Shown one piece after another: positions 33,835 to 45,047 of a stretch of 64,000 nucleotides of DNA (the stretch's first letter is position 1; each line of letters begins with the position of its first letter). Source of the DNA: Cheiracanthium punctorium (taxonomy: Eukaryota; Arthropoda; Arachnida; Araneae; Cheiracanthiidae). Made by a program: the position numbers and the translations under genes. The notes beneath the pieces were generated by a model. The model was given only the letters and a program-made list of their open reading frames with translations, searched no databases and was not told where the DNA came from. The stretch is taken from the NCBI GenBank assembly GCA_038373885.1, contig JAWZYV010010320.1, positions 620,001 to 684,000 of the forward strand, read 5' to 3'.

Positions 33835-34999
33835 AACTCTGGGTTCGTCGTTTTGAAGTCCATTTGGTGTAGAAAGTTCTAGTAAAGAGTCCACGTGTCA
33901 GGATGGAACACAACTTCATTGCTTCTAGAACTTTCGAACAATCAGCTTTACAAGATTCACAAGCACAATCAAAAAGCAGTGCGCTTCTAACAGCCCGCTT
34001 AGATCAGAAGCTCTGAAAAATGTTGCATTTCTCACATAAAATAAAGCGCATCCACACAGGTAAAAATTCAGTGGAAGTATTCGAGGGATAACACTAACAG
34101 TCCCTCAAGACACAGCAATCAAGAATTTACACACAGCACTTAAATTCAGAGCTTCATAAACCAGCGCGAAACACCCGCTTCTATAGCACGATCAATTCAC
34201 AGAGCTGAGCAAGCGTACTCACCGAGAGAGCTCCATTCACACTCTACGGGAGCTCAACTCACACTGAACTGGGGCCTCGGAAATGCTTGTATTTATAGGT
34301 GGCTCAGAAGCTACAGGAAGCTTCCAGAAGAGTCTATTTCTCGAGGATTCCACATAAAGCGGGAATTTTGATTACGTCATAGAAGAGAAATATTATGCAT
34401 GTTAATGCGTAAAAGCTTTCTTTAAAGGCCCCATTGGGAAAATCGCTTCTATCACAGAGCAAAGCGCCGTGCACATCAGCAGCGCGATCCGTTCTCGACG
34501 GGAGCTCACTCATCACTGAACTGGGGTCTCTGAATGCTTATATTTATAGTCGACCTAGAAGCTACTAGGAGCTTCCAGAAAAGTCTATTTCTCGAGGATT
34601 CCATATAAAGCGGGAATTTTGATTACGTCATAGAAGAGAAATATTCGGCTATTATGCATGTTAATGCAGAAAAAGCATCTTTACAAGCCCTATTGGGAAA
34701 ATCGCGCCAAATGACCAAAATTTCGCCACGCTTGGCGACTTTTGGAGAAATATCAACAAATTTGGCGCCAAAAATAAGTCTCCAAAAATGAAGTTCCCGA
34801 AGGCCAACGACCAATATTTCTCCAGATTTCTTGAACTGATAAAGGAAAACAATGGGGAAACCAAAACCTCCGTATCTCCGGTTCTAGTGGACCGATTTTG
34901 ATGCAACAAAAAGCAAAATTTAACTGTTTGAAGTGTAGACTACCAATTTTGAACTATTTTAAGACCCAGAACAGTGGGTTGTCCCGAAAATTCGTAACA
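33835..34999 (-). mobile_element. Solo LTR, family 1, with a different tandem duplication
   Basis: Flanked by GTAG on both sides (33831-33834, 35000-35003). Ends CGTTGCAG (TG mutated to CG) and CGTAACA. A segment of about 250 bp covering the promoter area (TGAACTGGGG..TATTTATAG..CTCGAGGATTCCA) is repeated in direct order at about 34265 and 34515. Boundaries differ from the duplication in the copy at 28940. Confidence 0.85.
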
Positions 35000-35003
35000 G
35001 TAG

Positions 35004-35639
35004 TAACAAATATATCTAGGAAATGTTGATGGATAGCATAACCCTAACCGCCACAACACGACTAGACCTATCCCCAAGCGATTTTCATTAGTTTGGTCAC
35101 TAAAATAATTTCTTGGTGGCAAACAGTCTGCAGAATGAAAAGTTTGCTCAGCACGAAATCCTACTGTGGACTAAACATCAACATAAAAATTTTATGCATC
35201 TGCAACTGTGGCTCTGATAAAAGAAAAGGATAAGTGTATCAACATTTTGCTGAAGATTATGTTACAAAATAATAAAACTGTTTCTAAGTGATGTGTGTGA
35301 CTTAACGTTTGTGATCTTGTGTAATAGGCCAATCCAACCCGATTTAACATCTGACAATTGGCCACTTTTTATTTCGAGCCAAGTTGAGCTTTTTCCGTCG
35401 ATAAAATTGAATGCATTATTAAATAAAGGTTTTTAAACATTAAAATAAGAGAAACACACGTATACCTTACTCCGAAATCATTTATAGAACAACAACAAAA
35501 AAAAGTTATAGGTAATGTTAGTTATCCTTCTTTATACGTGATAGCCGATCATCTGATCTAACGGTTGATGTTCTAGCATCTAATCCAAGATAATGTTACT
35601 GGTATCATACTTTAATACCAACTCTAATATCACACGCAT
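35004..35639. other. No recognisable feature
   Basis: AT-rich; nothing beyond short A runs. Confidence 0.45.
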
Positions 35640-35725
35640 TGGGAATCCTCACCGCCGCCTGGGTTATGCACCGCCGCCTGGGTTATGCTAGACAATTATT
35701 CTACTACACCACGGGTCCGGGTTCG
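35640..35725 (-). mobile_element. tRNA-like SINE head, family S2
   Basis: Minus strand CCGTGGTGTAGTAGAATAAT then AGGATTCCCAATGCG match the A/B-box layout of the head at 26388. Between them CATAACCCAGGCGGCGGTG is present twice in tandem, lengthening the head. Confidence 0.5.
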
Positions 35726-35845
35726 TTTACTGGCATAGGCTTAAATATCGTTTCTCCCGTCCCTTCATAGGAATCAACGCTGGTCCACCAATAAGGTTCC
35801 TCCATAACAAAATAATCCAGAATAAGATTGTTATATCCCTAGGTC

Positions 35846-35915
35846 ATATGACTCTTAGAGTGTAAAAGGGTTTGGGCAAACTGTCAGTAAAGCAGCCACT
35901 CTGAATGATTTAATG
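35846..35915 (-). mobile_element. Fragment of GACAGGCTG-family foldback MITE
   Basis: AGGTCATATGACTCTTAGAG, then AAAAGGGTTTGGGCAAACTGTCAG, corresponds to one arm of the elements at 26676 and 49238. Confidence 0.5.
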
Positions 35916-36247
35916 CATATAAATTGCATAACTCATTACGAATGTAGTGTTGTTAAAATTTTCCCCAATATTCCCTAACAAACAACACATTATCTTCAAG
36001 TAAACGGCACAAAATTTTGACTAAACTGTTACAAAAAAAGCCCTGCGAAATCGAGAGATCGCGGGAGTCAATAATTGGAGCTAAATTTGTCTTAAAAATT
36101 CTTCCTTGGCTATACGTTATTTCACAGATTCACAGTTGCATTAATAACACTGTACTGCTAATACACAGTTTATTAATTTATGAACATAAGCGTAAAGTTT
36201 TCAAAATTATTGGGGGGGCTGGGCCCCACAACCACATATATTCACGT

Positions 36248-36416
36248 CAGTGGCGTAGCCAAGGGTATGTTAGGGGGGGTCAACCCCCCCCCCCCCATGA
36301 TGAATTTTTTTCCATACAAAATGTATATTCTTCACTCCCTTATCATACACTCGTATACACATATGTGAGTTGCAGAAGTCGTAACTCCCCATGAAAAATT
36401 TCTGGCTACGCTACTG
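36248..36416. mobile_element. hAT-like MITE with perfect 8-bp duplication
   Basis: CAGTGGCGTAGCCAAGG and (reverse) CAGTAGCGTAGCCAG ends, flanked by ATTCACGT at 36240-36247 and 36417-36424. Same AAAATGTATATTCTTCACTC core as the copies at 31884 and 60663. Begins inside a decayed hAT-like fragment with GGGGGGGCTGGGCCCC. Confidence 0.9.
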
Positions 36417-36439
36417 ATTCACGTACATATAACTTAGTA

Positions 36440-36617
36440 ATAGCTGCCAACTACCATGGAATATATACAACCACTTTTTCTATATGATTTTTCGGCTTAA
36501 AATATAGCAAAATTTTTGAGCTGCGCGCGCGAGCTGGCTGCTATCTCAAAAAAATAATTAAAAAATATACTGTTTACAAAAAATGGTTAATTATATTCCG
36601 TAGTAGTTGGCAGCTAT
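36440..36617. mobile_element. Foldback MITE family M, copy 1
   Basis: ATAGCTGCCAACTACCATGG and (reverse) ATAGCTGCCAACTACTACGG ends; about 35-40 bp of inverted repeat including GGAATATA. Flanks AACTTAGTA/GACTTACTA could be a decayed 9-bp duplication. Copies 2 and 3 at 40619 and 48872. Confidence 0.75.
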
Positions 36618-38055
36618 GACTTACTATATATAAGTGTAAATTATTGGAGGCGCTCGAGCTCTATGGGTCTATAAAATTCTACACCTATGTAAGGTAAGTA
36701 TCCATGTTAGTATCTTACTACCATGTTATAAGTTAAAAATAGAAGCAGTGTAAAAAATCCAAAGGAGGAAAAAAAAAACATTTTCGATGAGATAGTGCAT
36801 TTTAGACACATCTGAACTTTTCTTTATTTCATACTTTACATTGCATAATCTGATTTTAATTAACCAGAGCTTGGCGAGGGCAGCTTATAGTAACATTGTG
36901 TGTTACGTGGCGTCACACTGAATACTAAATCATGATTGAAATCAAAAGAAGAAAATTTTTAAAAGTCCAAGTAAAGGTTTTTTTAAACGTTTGTAAATGG
37001 CGTGAAATACTTTTTTTATGTTAGTATAAATTAATTTTCTGTATTTAGTGGTAAATTATTGGGTGGGCTCAGCCCCTATTCACAATTTGTTACGCGGGCC
37101 CGAGCCCCACGGGCCCGTATAACTCTACGCCTATGTTTATGAATAGCACAGGAATTAATTTACGGTTGCCTCACTTTCTGAACACGCCTACTTCAAATAA
37201 GCTAACTTTGGGATATGCCCACTTTAATAAGTGACACGTTTTGTTTGTATTTTATATTTCAATACACTTCTTTGTATCTTGCACAATTTCTTTCTTTCTT
37301 TTTTCTCCATTAGGCTACCAGCTGTTTTTAGAATTTTTTAAACGCAGCATCACAGAAGATGGGCATATCTTTTTGAACATACCAACATTTGATCTATGTC
37401 TACAAATTTGTGGAACGCTGGTTTGCAATATTTCTAAAGCATTGATGTTAAATAAAATCAGAAAATTTTAAAATGCTGGTACCTTTTAAGATGAGCATTG
37501 GTATTATGAAATTCTTCATTAATAACATTTTAGAAACTCACGCGTAACTCGCGTTGACTCACGCGTTTTCGTATAGGGTTAAAAAATAGATATAACAAAT
37601 TCAAAAAGTTTCATTTCGATGTATTTTTTTCATTTAAAAAGTATTCTTATACAATCAAACTTAATTTTTTTTAAACTCTGGAACAGTATTTTTATTAATG
37701 AGAACCAAAGTTTTTTTAATGTTTTCACTACCTTTCGATTCTTGTCATTTTTTAATACATATACATAGGGCTGTATTGTTCTTTTACGTTTCCACTTTTT
37801 TATGCTTATTTATTTATTTATTCATTTCCTGAGTATTATTTTTGGTACTTATTCTATATTTTCGATATTTATACATATCTATTAGCCGTTATCTAAGAAA
37901 GAAAAAATACAAGAGATTTACATGTTCGACTTGTTGGTTTTCTGGTATGTATTACATACTCTCTAAATTTGTTTCGTTAAAAACGATATGTGAACCAAAA
38001 TTAGATGTATAATAACCTTAATTTACATAAAATATCGTCTATTACTATACAGCAA
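36618..38055. other. Mostly unique AT-rich; two hAT-like ends
   Basis: Short 'GGGCCC'-bearing fragments near 36640-36690 and 37045-37133 both end in CTACRCCTATGT, i.e. reverse CATAGGYGTAGA, a hAT-like terminus. Otherwise no coding or RNA gene evidence. Confidence 0.45.
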
Positions 38056-38125
38056 ACTTACTCAATTAAACAGGAAAACAATAGAGCACTTACCTAGAAA
38101 GAGAAAGAAAAAAAAATGTTAACAT
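38056..38125 (-). promoter_or_regulatory. Candidate recursive splice (ratchet) site 2
   Basis: Minus strand: TTAAC near 38118, pyrimidine tract TTTTTCTTTCTCTTTCTAG ending at 38094, joined directly to the donor GTAAGTGCTC (from 38093). A second donor GTAAGTTTGC starts at 38061, giving a 32-nt would-be exon at 38062-38093 (not a multiple of 3). Layout and several motifs match site 1 at 16.36 kb, 21.7 kb further along in the minus direction. Known recursive splice sites have exactly this fused acceptor/donor. Inferred, not shown by transcripts. Confidence 0.7.
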
Positions 38126-40079
38126 TTTGTTCAATTTCATTCAAGTATTAAATTTACATAACAATGTACATAAAATAGTATACAAAAAATCAAACTCAAG
38201 TAAGCATTATAATTACTAACCATACTGTCTGTGGCTATGCAAATTCCACTGTTTATTTCCAAGGCTAAGTAAATATCACTCAGAAAATATTAAACTTTTA
38301 ACAAAACGTTACGAGCCAATCCTTGAAAAAAATCGTTATGTAAACATTGATGCAGAAAAATTACAATGAATATTTTTTGTAGTGTTATGAATTTGTACTA
38401 AAATGCATTACATAACCTGCTACTAAAACAACCAAACAGATGAAAGTCCGTGCCTTCTGTGATCGGAAGGTGATTAGCTAGCAATGATCCTCAAATTTTT
38501 AATTTCCAAGCGAAACGTTTATCAGGGAGAAACTATCAAAACCTCAAAGAATCATTACAAGCCAATCTCGGTTGAAAAATCGCTTAACAAACATTAAAAG
38601 CGAGAAACTATCCTCTCCAGCGCCATTTCCATAAACGACCGTTCCAGATTCGGATTCGAACGTAATCTCGACGTAATCCTCGCCCCAAAACCCGAAAGTC
38701 TTAAATCCTGGAAAGAACACATTAAAAGACGTACAAAGCATTTAAGAGATGGCTTTACAGAGATCTTTAGCCAGGAATTCGCTTGCATTGTGCTGAAATT
38801 CCGGCCCAGAACTTTTATATGCAACGTGGAGCCCAAAATGATGATTTCAATTCCGGCGCAGGTAATTATGCAGGTTCGTTAATGTCTCCCGCGGAAAAAG
38901 TAATGCACGTTACATGTATTCGAACGAAAACCGTTTTCGCGTAAGGCGGGGTTGGGATAAGGCACTTTTACGATTCAATGAATGATTTTAAATAGCATGG
39001 GTATATACCGGCAAGGAGTGAGGGGGGCTAATGTAGGTTTCGCATCAAATCCTCGGGAGGGAAAGACGTCACACCAAGAAAGGAGGATTAGATTTAATGC
39101 AACATTAAGGAGTCGCGGTTATGAATATGGTGGGCACATAATCGCGTTACGTAGCTCGCACATTTTACTCTGCTTCATTATGCAAAGAGCGTTTCTTTAG
39201 TGACAAAGTAGCTGCAGTAACAAAGCAGATGACGTAAGTTTAATTTCGTCTACAAACACAGAGTTGCATCAGCCATACTTTTAAAATATACAGCAAGTTT
39301 TAAAACCACCTGCACTGCAGAAAGGTAGAAGTCTTAAATTCTGACGCCATCATAAATAGGCGAAGAGATACTTTAAAAGTGAACTTTTGGGAAATTTTTC
39401 CGAAAGTATTATATTTCCCAAACTCTTATCCACAATTTTTCTCAGATTTAAGATAAAAATCAAATACATTAGTTTTAGAAAGTAATATGCTGTTACGCAT
39501 TTCTTTTTCTGCTTCAATAACTATCACACCAATGTTTAAAAATTGAAATTAGTTATAAAATTTTAATTTACTGTTGCATGAGTAAAACCACCAGAAATTT
39601 TCTAAGAGTTAGTATTTTAATAGTAATTTCTCGAATTGGCACGATGTCCGTGTTTTCCTCGTCAATCATTTAATGCCCTGACTTTGCAGTCGGGTAAATT
39701 TGCAATTTAGGTTCGCGCGTGATACCTGGAAGCCACTGTCTCATATCTGTTTCATGTTGATCGGAATGAGCAAGTAAACTCAAATTTTGTGTCAGGATAA
39801 AATTACTATATCAGCATAGTCATCTGATGTGAACCTGGTATTAATAACAGTTCGGAAAATTGTTGAGAATTTCCATAAGAATCTGTATGGTGCTACCATT
39901 GAAATGTCTGTGCAAATTATTGAATATGACATTCATGACGAAGATAATCATAAAACCCAAAATGATCTTAATTTTTGATAAAAATTTATCGCTTTCAGCT
40001 TTGTTCATTACATAAAAATACTGTTCTTTTACAATTTATGGTTAACGGAATTGCTGAAGAGCTTCGTAGCCTCGAATGT
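38126..40079. other. Mostly unique; weak minus-strand exon candidate
   Basis: At 38710 the minus strand has a good acceptor (GTGTTCTTTCCAG) followed by open sequence (KTFGFWGEDYVEITFES) to about 38550, but no clear donor. GC content is raised at about 38590-39180. No family recognised and no other feature. Confidence 0.35.
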
Positions 40080-40104
40080 CTTGGGTGACCAAAAATGAAC
40101 CATA

Positions 40105-40237
40105 TCAATGTGGCATCATTTTTCAACCAGCACGTGACACTCAACGAATCTACTAGAAAAGTGGACTTTCGTGATACTCAATCCTTCAACATCATTGGTT
40201 CACATTTATATTTTCCACCGATATGTGATTGAAACAG
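40105..40237 (-). pseudogene. THAP-type zinc-finger relic, copy 2
   Basis: Reading the minus strand in two frames gives FNHISVENIN and, about 20 codons on, VTCWLKNDATL, matching FSHVSMENIH and ITCWLKNDVIS in the relic at 54.2-54.6 kb. Stop codons and a frameshift separate them, so it cannot be functional. A hAT-like MITE at 40246 interrupts the sequence upstream. THAP domains are DNA-binding C2CH zinc fingers found in host factors and some transposases. Confidence 0.6.
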
Positions 40238-40245
40238 GCTCGCAA

Positions 40246-40523
40246 TAGGGATCGGCCGATAGCATATTTAAACGATATCCGATACTTTTTTTACAAGAGG
40301 CTGTATACATATTAAAATAGAAAGTTTAATTTTATATGAACCCTAATTTCCTATCAGATTTCCTAATCTGAAAAAATTTAAACCCTCAGCAACATTTCTG
40401 AAAATGCAAGTGCTACGAAATGAGGTCCATATTAGAATATTAAGTTTAGTATTATAATATGTATACAGCCCCTTGTCAAAAAGCATCGCGAATCGGTTAA
40501 AATCTGGTATCGGTCGATCTTTA
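40246..40523. mobile_element. Palindromic hAT-like MITE
   Basis: Ends TAGGGATCGGCCGATA and (reverse) TAAAGATCGACCGATA; flanks GCTCGCAA and GTTCGCAC match at 6 of 8. Inner GTATACAT/ATGTATAC motifs are also inverted. Inserted next to the THAP relic. Confidence 0.65.
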
Positions 40524-40618
40524 GTTCGCACCGATATCGTCCATTACTCATGTCATTAAACAAACAGCAAAATATTGGTAAGAAAGTTGTCATTCTATTT
40601 CAGTGTGTGTTCCTTCTT

Positions 40619-40798
40619 ATAGCCGCCAATATGCACGGAATATAATTAACCGCTTCTATAGACTGTAATATATTAAAAATATTTTTTTCGGAAGAATAAC
40701 CATTTCACAGTTTTAGATAAGAGATTTGCTATTTTATAAGTCAATAATTACTATTTACAAAAAGCGGTTGATTATATTCCGTACATGTTGACAGCTAT
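40619..40798. mobile_element. Foldback MITE family M, copy 2
   Basis: ATAGCCGCCAATATGCACGG and (reverse) ATAGCTGTCAACATGTACGG ends with GGAATATAATTAACCGCTT and its complement. 180 bp, more diverged than copies 1 and 3. Confidence 0.7.
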
Positions 40799-41883
40799 GT
40801 TTTCTCAAAAGTGAAGGTACTAAAGAAAACCCAATTTTCAAAACTTCGCTTAAATATTGAAAAGGCTAATTAAAAATTAGAAAAAAAATAAAGACATTTT
40901 TTAAAATTATGTTCTAGAATAAACTTGTTTAGTTGTTAAATGCACTTTGTTTCCAACTCGATTACTACATGTCAAGAAAAAACGAATAGGCATTCATTAA
41001 ATATATGTACATACACATTAAATACACATACATATGCACCGTAAGAGCAATAATTCCTGTTTCGTGCAATAAAGATAGCTGCACAAAAAATATATTGGAA
41101 CTAATATAAAAACAAAAAAAGACACGCAGTAGCGACAGGGTGAATGGAGCAAAGGGAGAAACATGGGCACGAGATTATTAAACTTCTGCGGTAAGATTAA
41201 ACAAAGGAGCTTTAAAAAATTAATAACAGTAACGAATTATTCTATCGCAGAGGACAAAAACTAATTCTATCTAATCCTTTTCGTAAACTAACAGCGAAAA
41301 GTCAATATAATGAATCCTTTTGGCAACGAAAAACTCATTAAAGTAATACAAAAATGGAACTAATGAAAAAAAAAATGGCGAAACAGAGGCAGCGGATTTC
41401 TTTTTTTCCCAATTAAGAAATTCCACATAATCTTGAGACGTTCATTATTCACTGACTTAAAAAGTAAGTAATTTATATTCATGGGAAGGAGGGAGAAAAA
41501 AAAATTAAAAAAGAACATACGTATCCGAATTTATGAATATACAACAAAACGTAAAGGAAATTACAAGCAATTTTCATAAGCAATGAAGAGTTTTTTTTAG
41601 ATGTATAACTTCCCGTGATGCATGATTTAATGCGCTATAAGTTAAAGGAGTTCAAAAATTTGATAGCTAAGGGATCAAAATTATCATAGCAGTGATCTTA
41701 TGAATTATGCTTTTTTTTTTTTTTTTTTTTTTTGAAAAATATTACTTAACCGAATACTACTCATTAGTGCCGAAGAAACGTGTTGATATAGGCATATGGA
41801 GAAATATACATAATTGTGACTCAGAACATATATTTTAGTTTACTCTACGTCCGATTTCAGTTTTAAGCTTTCAAGATTATTCG
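40799..41883. other. No recognisable feature
   Basis: AT-rich with a 23-T run at 41711-41733. No gene evidence. Confidence 0.5.
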
Positions 41884-41884
41884 G

Positions 41885-42000
41885 CGGACCGGTAGTTGAG
41901 TGGATAAGACACTGAAAATCTGGAGATGACTGAAGTGTTCAGGTCCATGTTTCTGGTTCGGCTGCCCATTTAACCGCATGGAGGTTTGGGAGGTCATCAC
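41885..42000 (+). mobile_element. tRNA-like SINE head
   Basis: GGTAGTTGAGTGGATAAGAC followed by ACTGAAAATCTGGAGATGAC and TTCAGGTCCATG has the block order of a tRNA-derived SINE head and matches the minus-strand head at 16850-16960. No complete cloverleaf. Confidence 0.55.
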
Positions 42001-42161
42001 GAGATGTAACGTGAGTACGCTCTAGAACCCCTTATAACATCCTCAGCCCAAAGCATCCCTTCTTAGGCAGATCTCACTCGTGCAATTTTGCTTCAACCAA
42101 AACCGAACAAACATTCTGAGTTCTTGATCTCCCTATCTCAAAATCTGCCCCCTTTCATGCC

Positions 42162-42434
42162 TGTTAAGTCCAGAAACACCAAACTGGGGATTTATCTTTT
42201 TGGCTGCCTTCTCGCTTTTTTCCTAATTTAAAAATAAAACATCGCACCGATGTCAAGTCACATGTCCCAAATTCTGTCCAATGACGATTTCCGTTCATGT
42301 TAAGTCCAGAAACACCAAACTGGGGATTTATCTTTTTGGCTGCCTTCTCGTTTTTTTTCCTAATTTAAAAATAAAACATCGCACCGATGTCAAGTCACAT
42401 GTCCCAAATTCTGTCCAATGACGATTTCCGTTCA
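42162..42434 (+). repeat. Near-identical tandem duplication, 136-bp period
   Basis: TGTTAAGTCCAGAAACACCA starts at 42162 and 42298. The two units differ essentially by one site and T-run length, so the duplication is recent. Confidence 0.9.
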
Positions 42435-43364
42435 TGTTCTAAAACAGCTTCTGATGTCAAAAAAGATTTCCATCTTCACTGCAGATTTCCATCGTGAGAT
42501 AATGCTCGGTTCCTTCCATTTTTATCAATCATTAAAAAAAATTTTTAACCACCAGAAAATAAAAAAAGTATTTATTTATTAGTAATTGTAATTGTCTCTG
42601 GTGTTCGCGTTTGTATTTTCCATCGTACTAATAGAATTCTGGAAAGACCTTCACCAATTCGGGGGTTATGTATCGCAGTTGCCTGAGAAACTCGATATCT
42701 TGGCACATTTAAAATTCCTTAAAACTGTAAAATGAGAGGCACCGCAAGCGGTACCTTTTATTTGTGGTTGCTACTTCACAAAATTTTTAAAGAAATTTTA
42801 CTTGTAAATACCAGGCTTCTTTTTGAGTATTTTTATCACCTTGGCAACTAAATCACTTTGTTATGGAACATAATACCGCTATATTGATCCCTGACGGGCA
42901 ACCCATCCAAGATATAAAATTTTTTCCTCCCTTACTCCAAAAAGATTAAAAGGTTAAGCATCTAAAAAAGTATCTAAAAAGTTAAGGCATCACAGTTGTT
43001 TCTTCAGAAAGTAAAACTTTTTTTAATTTCTGGTGGATGCTACAAATATTATAAAATATCTTAAAGATAAAAATTAAAGCACCTTTCTGATACAAAATAA
43101 TTCATTGTCATCTACTTCTGTATCATATTATACAATTAGTGATGGTCAAAAATTGCCATTTGTCGTAAAGTTAATTTTTCTGTCTTATATCATTAAAGAG
43201 TTTTATGAGTGATAAAAATCACCACAAATTTAAAATGGATATACGTTGAGAAAATAAAAGTGATGACGTCAGAACTTCAGTTATAAGGCGTTCTATATCT
43301 TGAGGGTGTTGGCTGACCCGCAATTTTGGGTGGAGATCGACATCGAAATTCTTGGGACTTTTCA
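42435..43364. other. No recognisable feature
   Basis: AT-rich; nothing supported. Confidence 0.5.
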
Positions 43365-43570
43365 GTACACATTAGAGGTGGGAAAAACCGTTATTTTCAA
43401 AGAACAGTTGTTCACCGTTCCCGTTCTTTTTTAAAGAACAGTTCTTTTTCCTGTTCTTTTGAGAACAGGTTCTTTGATTTATGGTAGCTTTATTATGACT
43501 ATTTTATTCAATTTAAAAATGAAAATATACGTCTTTTTAACATGTACTATACTTTAGTACAATTGTAAAA

Positions 43571-43958
43571 CCCGGAGTGGTCTGGGCACTAAACTCCGTT
43601 GCCATAAGAACACGAAAAGTGAAGCAGCATCCGGATTGGCCAGTGTTTGGGAGGGTCAACTTCCTCTCGGCTCGACTGCTGTGGGACCGTGTGCCCTAAT
43701 GGGAGCTGGTGCACGTAAAATCCGTCGTGGCTTCAATGTCCTCCAAATTGTTAAACGATACCTCTGGGGGTGCCGTTTTCAGGGGGTGGGTCCCTCCTCT
43801 GGAATTGGTTCAAAATTAGGGGACCCCAAGCTGAGTCGGAGTTCCTCCCTCTGGGGCTCATTAAAATGGAAGCAGCCCCTTCCGCCCATCGACTGCCTAT
43901 TTGAGGGACCTGGCACCGCCCCGCGGGTTGCCAGAGGGCATTAGCAACAACAACAACA
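43571..43958 (+). mobile_element. SINE family S1, full-length copy inside element A
   Basis: Starts CCCGGAGTGGTCTGGGCACT, ends in (CAA)n, and is flanked by a perfect 12-bp duplication ACAATTGTAAAA (43559-43570 and 43959-43970). GGGTCAACTTCC is a B-box-like site. Opposite strand to the copies at 13808 and 23400. Its frame of 102 codons is not a gene. Confidence 0.9.
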
Positions 43959-44052
43959 ACAATTGTAAAATGTTTAAAAAAAACTTTGCAACCAACATTC
44001 TGGCTTTCTTCAATCAAGTATGTTAACAGTAATTTTTTGTAAAAATATTTTA

Positions 44053-44243
44053 ATGGCAGCTGGCTTTTGACGACAGCTGGTTGTGCGTGGGCACAGCCAG
44101 CTGTCGTCAAAAAAAGGGTCTCTAGATCTGTGGCACGCGATGAACGTTTCGATCGTCCGCCCTCTTGCTAGTAGTTAATTCGAGCGATGGCAACGGCCGC
44201 CCTTTTTTCAGCATTGGGAAATGGTTGCGCCTTAAAGGGTAAA
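44053..44243. mobile_element. TTAA MITE, truncated copy
   Basis: Contains GACGACAGCTGG..CCAGCTGTCGTC as a hairpin, then the family's right half to GCGCCTTAAAGGGTAA. Left half missing; the final TTAA is mutated. Confidence 0.7.
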
Positions 44244-44583
44244 AAAAGTACATGCTCCAGCTTAAAAATTAAAGACTCCATTTAAAAAGCTGTAAGTATC
44301 AGGCTCCAGATTAAAAATAATACGCGTGTATAAATATGTCGATTGCTTCAACTACGATTTAAGAAAATGAATACGACTTTGGCATATAAAATTACATGGC
44401 TTCCGACCAGGGCCATACCTAGAAAATAATTTCGGAGTCGGGGAGCATCGTATATCGGGATAAAATTTTCCGGATATATCCCCCACACCCAATTTCTGTC
44501 TAATTTAGCAAGATTAAATTTTTTTTTTATTACTGCACAAACATTTCGTTCATTTATACATCACTGCATTTCATACCCCTCAC

Positions 44584-44769
44584 CATGGGCGCCGGCAGAA
44601 TATTTCCCAGGGGGGCAAAGACTACTCAAGGGGGGGGGGGGGGGGCAAAGACTACTTCAACGTATAGTTACCATGTTGGAAAGAGCAAAAAAGCAAAGGA
44701 TAACACTGCATACAAAAATCCAGGGGGCGAGGGCATTGACCCCCTTGCCCTATGCTGCCGGCGCCCATG
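44584..44769. mobile_element. hAT-like MITE C nested in B
   Basis: CATGGGCGCCGGCAGAATA and (reverse) CATGGGCGCCGGCAGCATA ends; flanks CCCCTCAC and CCCCTTAC match at 7 of 8. A run of G near 44631-44645 lies in the middle. Confidence 0.75.
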
Positions 44770-44884
44770 CCCCTTACCATCCCCACACAGAAAAAAATTT
44801 CTGGCTACGTCCCTGTATAAATACACCATGTACATATAATGTAATAAGTTCGGGGGAGCGGCGTCCGAACTCATAGGACCCCCT

Positions 44885-45047
44885 CAGTGGCGGATTAATG
44901 CATTTTTGTCGCGGGGGGGGCGGTAAGTTAGAGGATTGACATATACATCCAATTTTTGGAAGAAAAAATAGGATCTTTTACATTAATTTCTTTTTTCTCG
45001 GAGGGGGGGGCGGTCGCCCCCTCCGCCCCCCCTTTAATCCGCCCTTG
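44885..45047. mobile_element. hAT-like MITE D nested in B
   Basis: CAGTGGCGGATTAA and (reverse) CAAGGGCGGATTAA ends around G- and C-rich inner arms. The flanks are C-rich, so the duplication cannot be judged. Confidence 0.65.

Noticed and set aside
36017..36394. 125-codon plus-strand frame
   Set aside because: Half of it is a hAT-like MITE with a G/C run; no domain.
36690..36706. Strong plus-strand donor-like AAGGTAAGTAT
   Set aside because: No pyrimidine tract or AG precedes it, and no open exon leads into it, so it is not a fused splice site.
43636..43944. 102-codon plus-strand frame
   Set aside because: Lies wholly within a SINE with target duplications.
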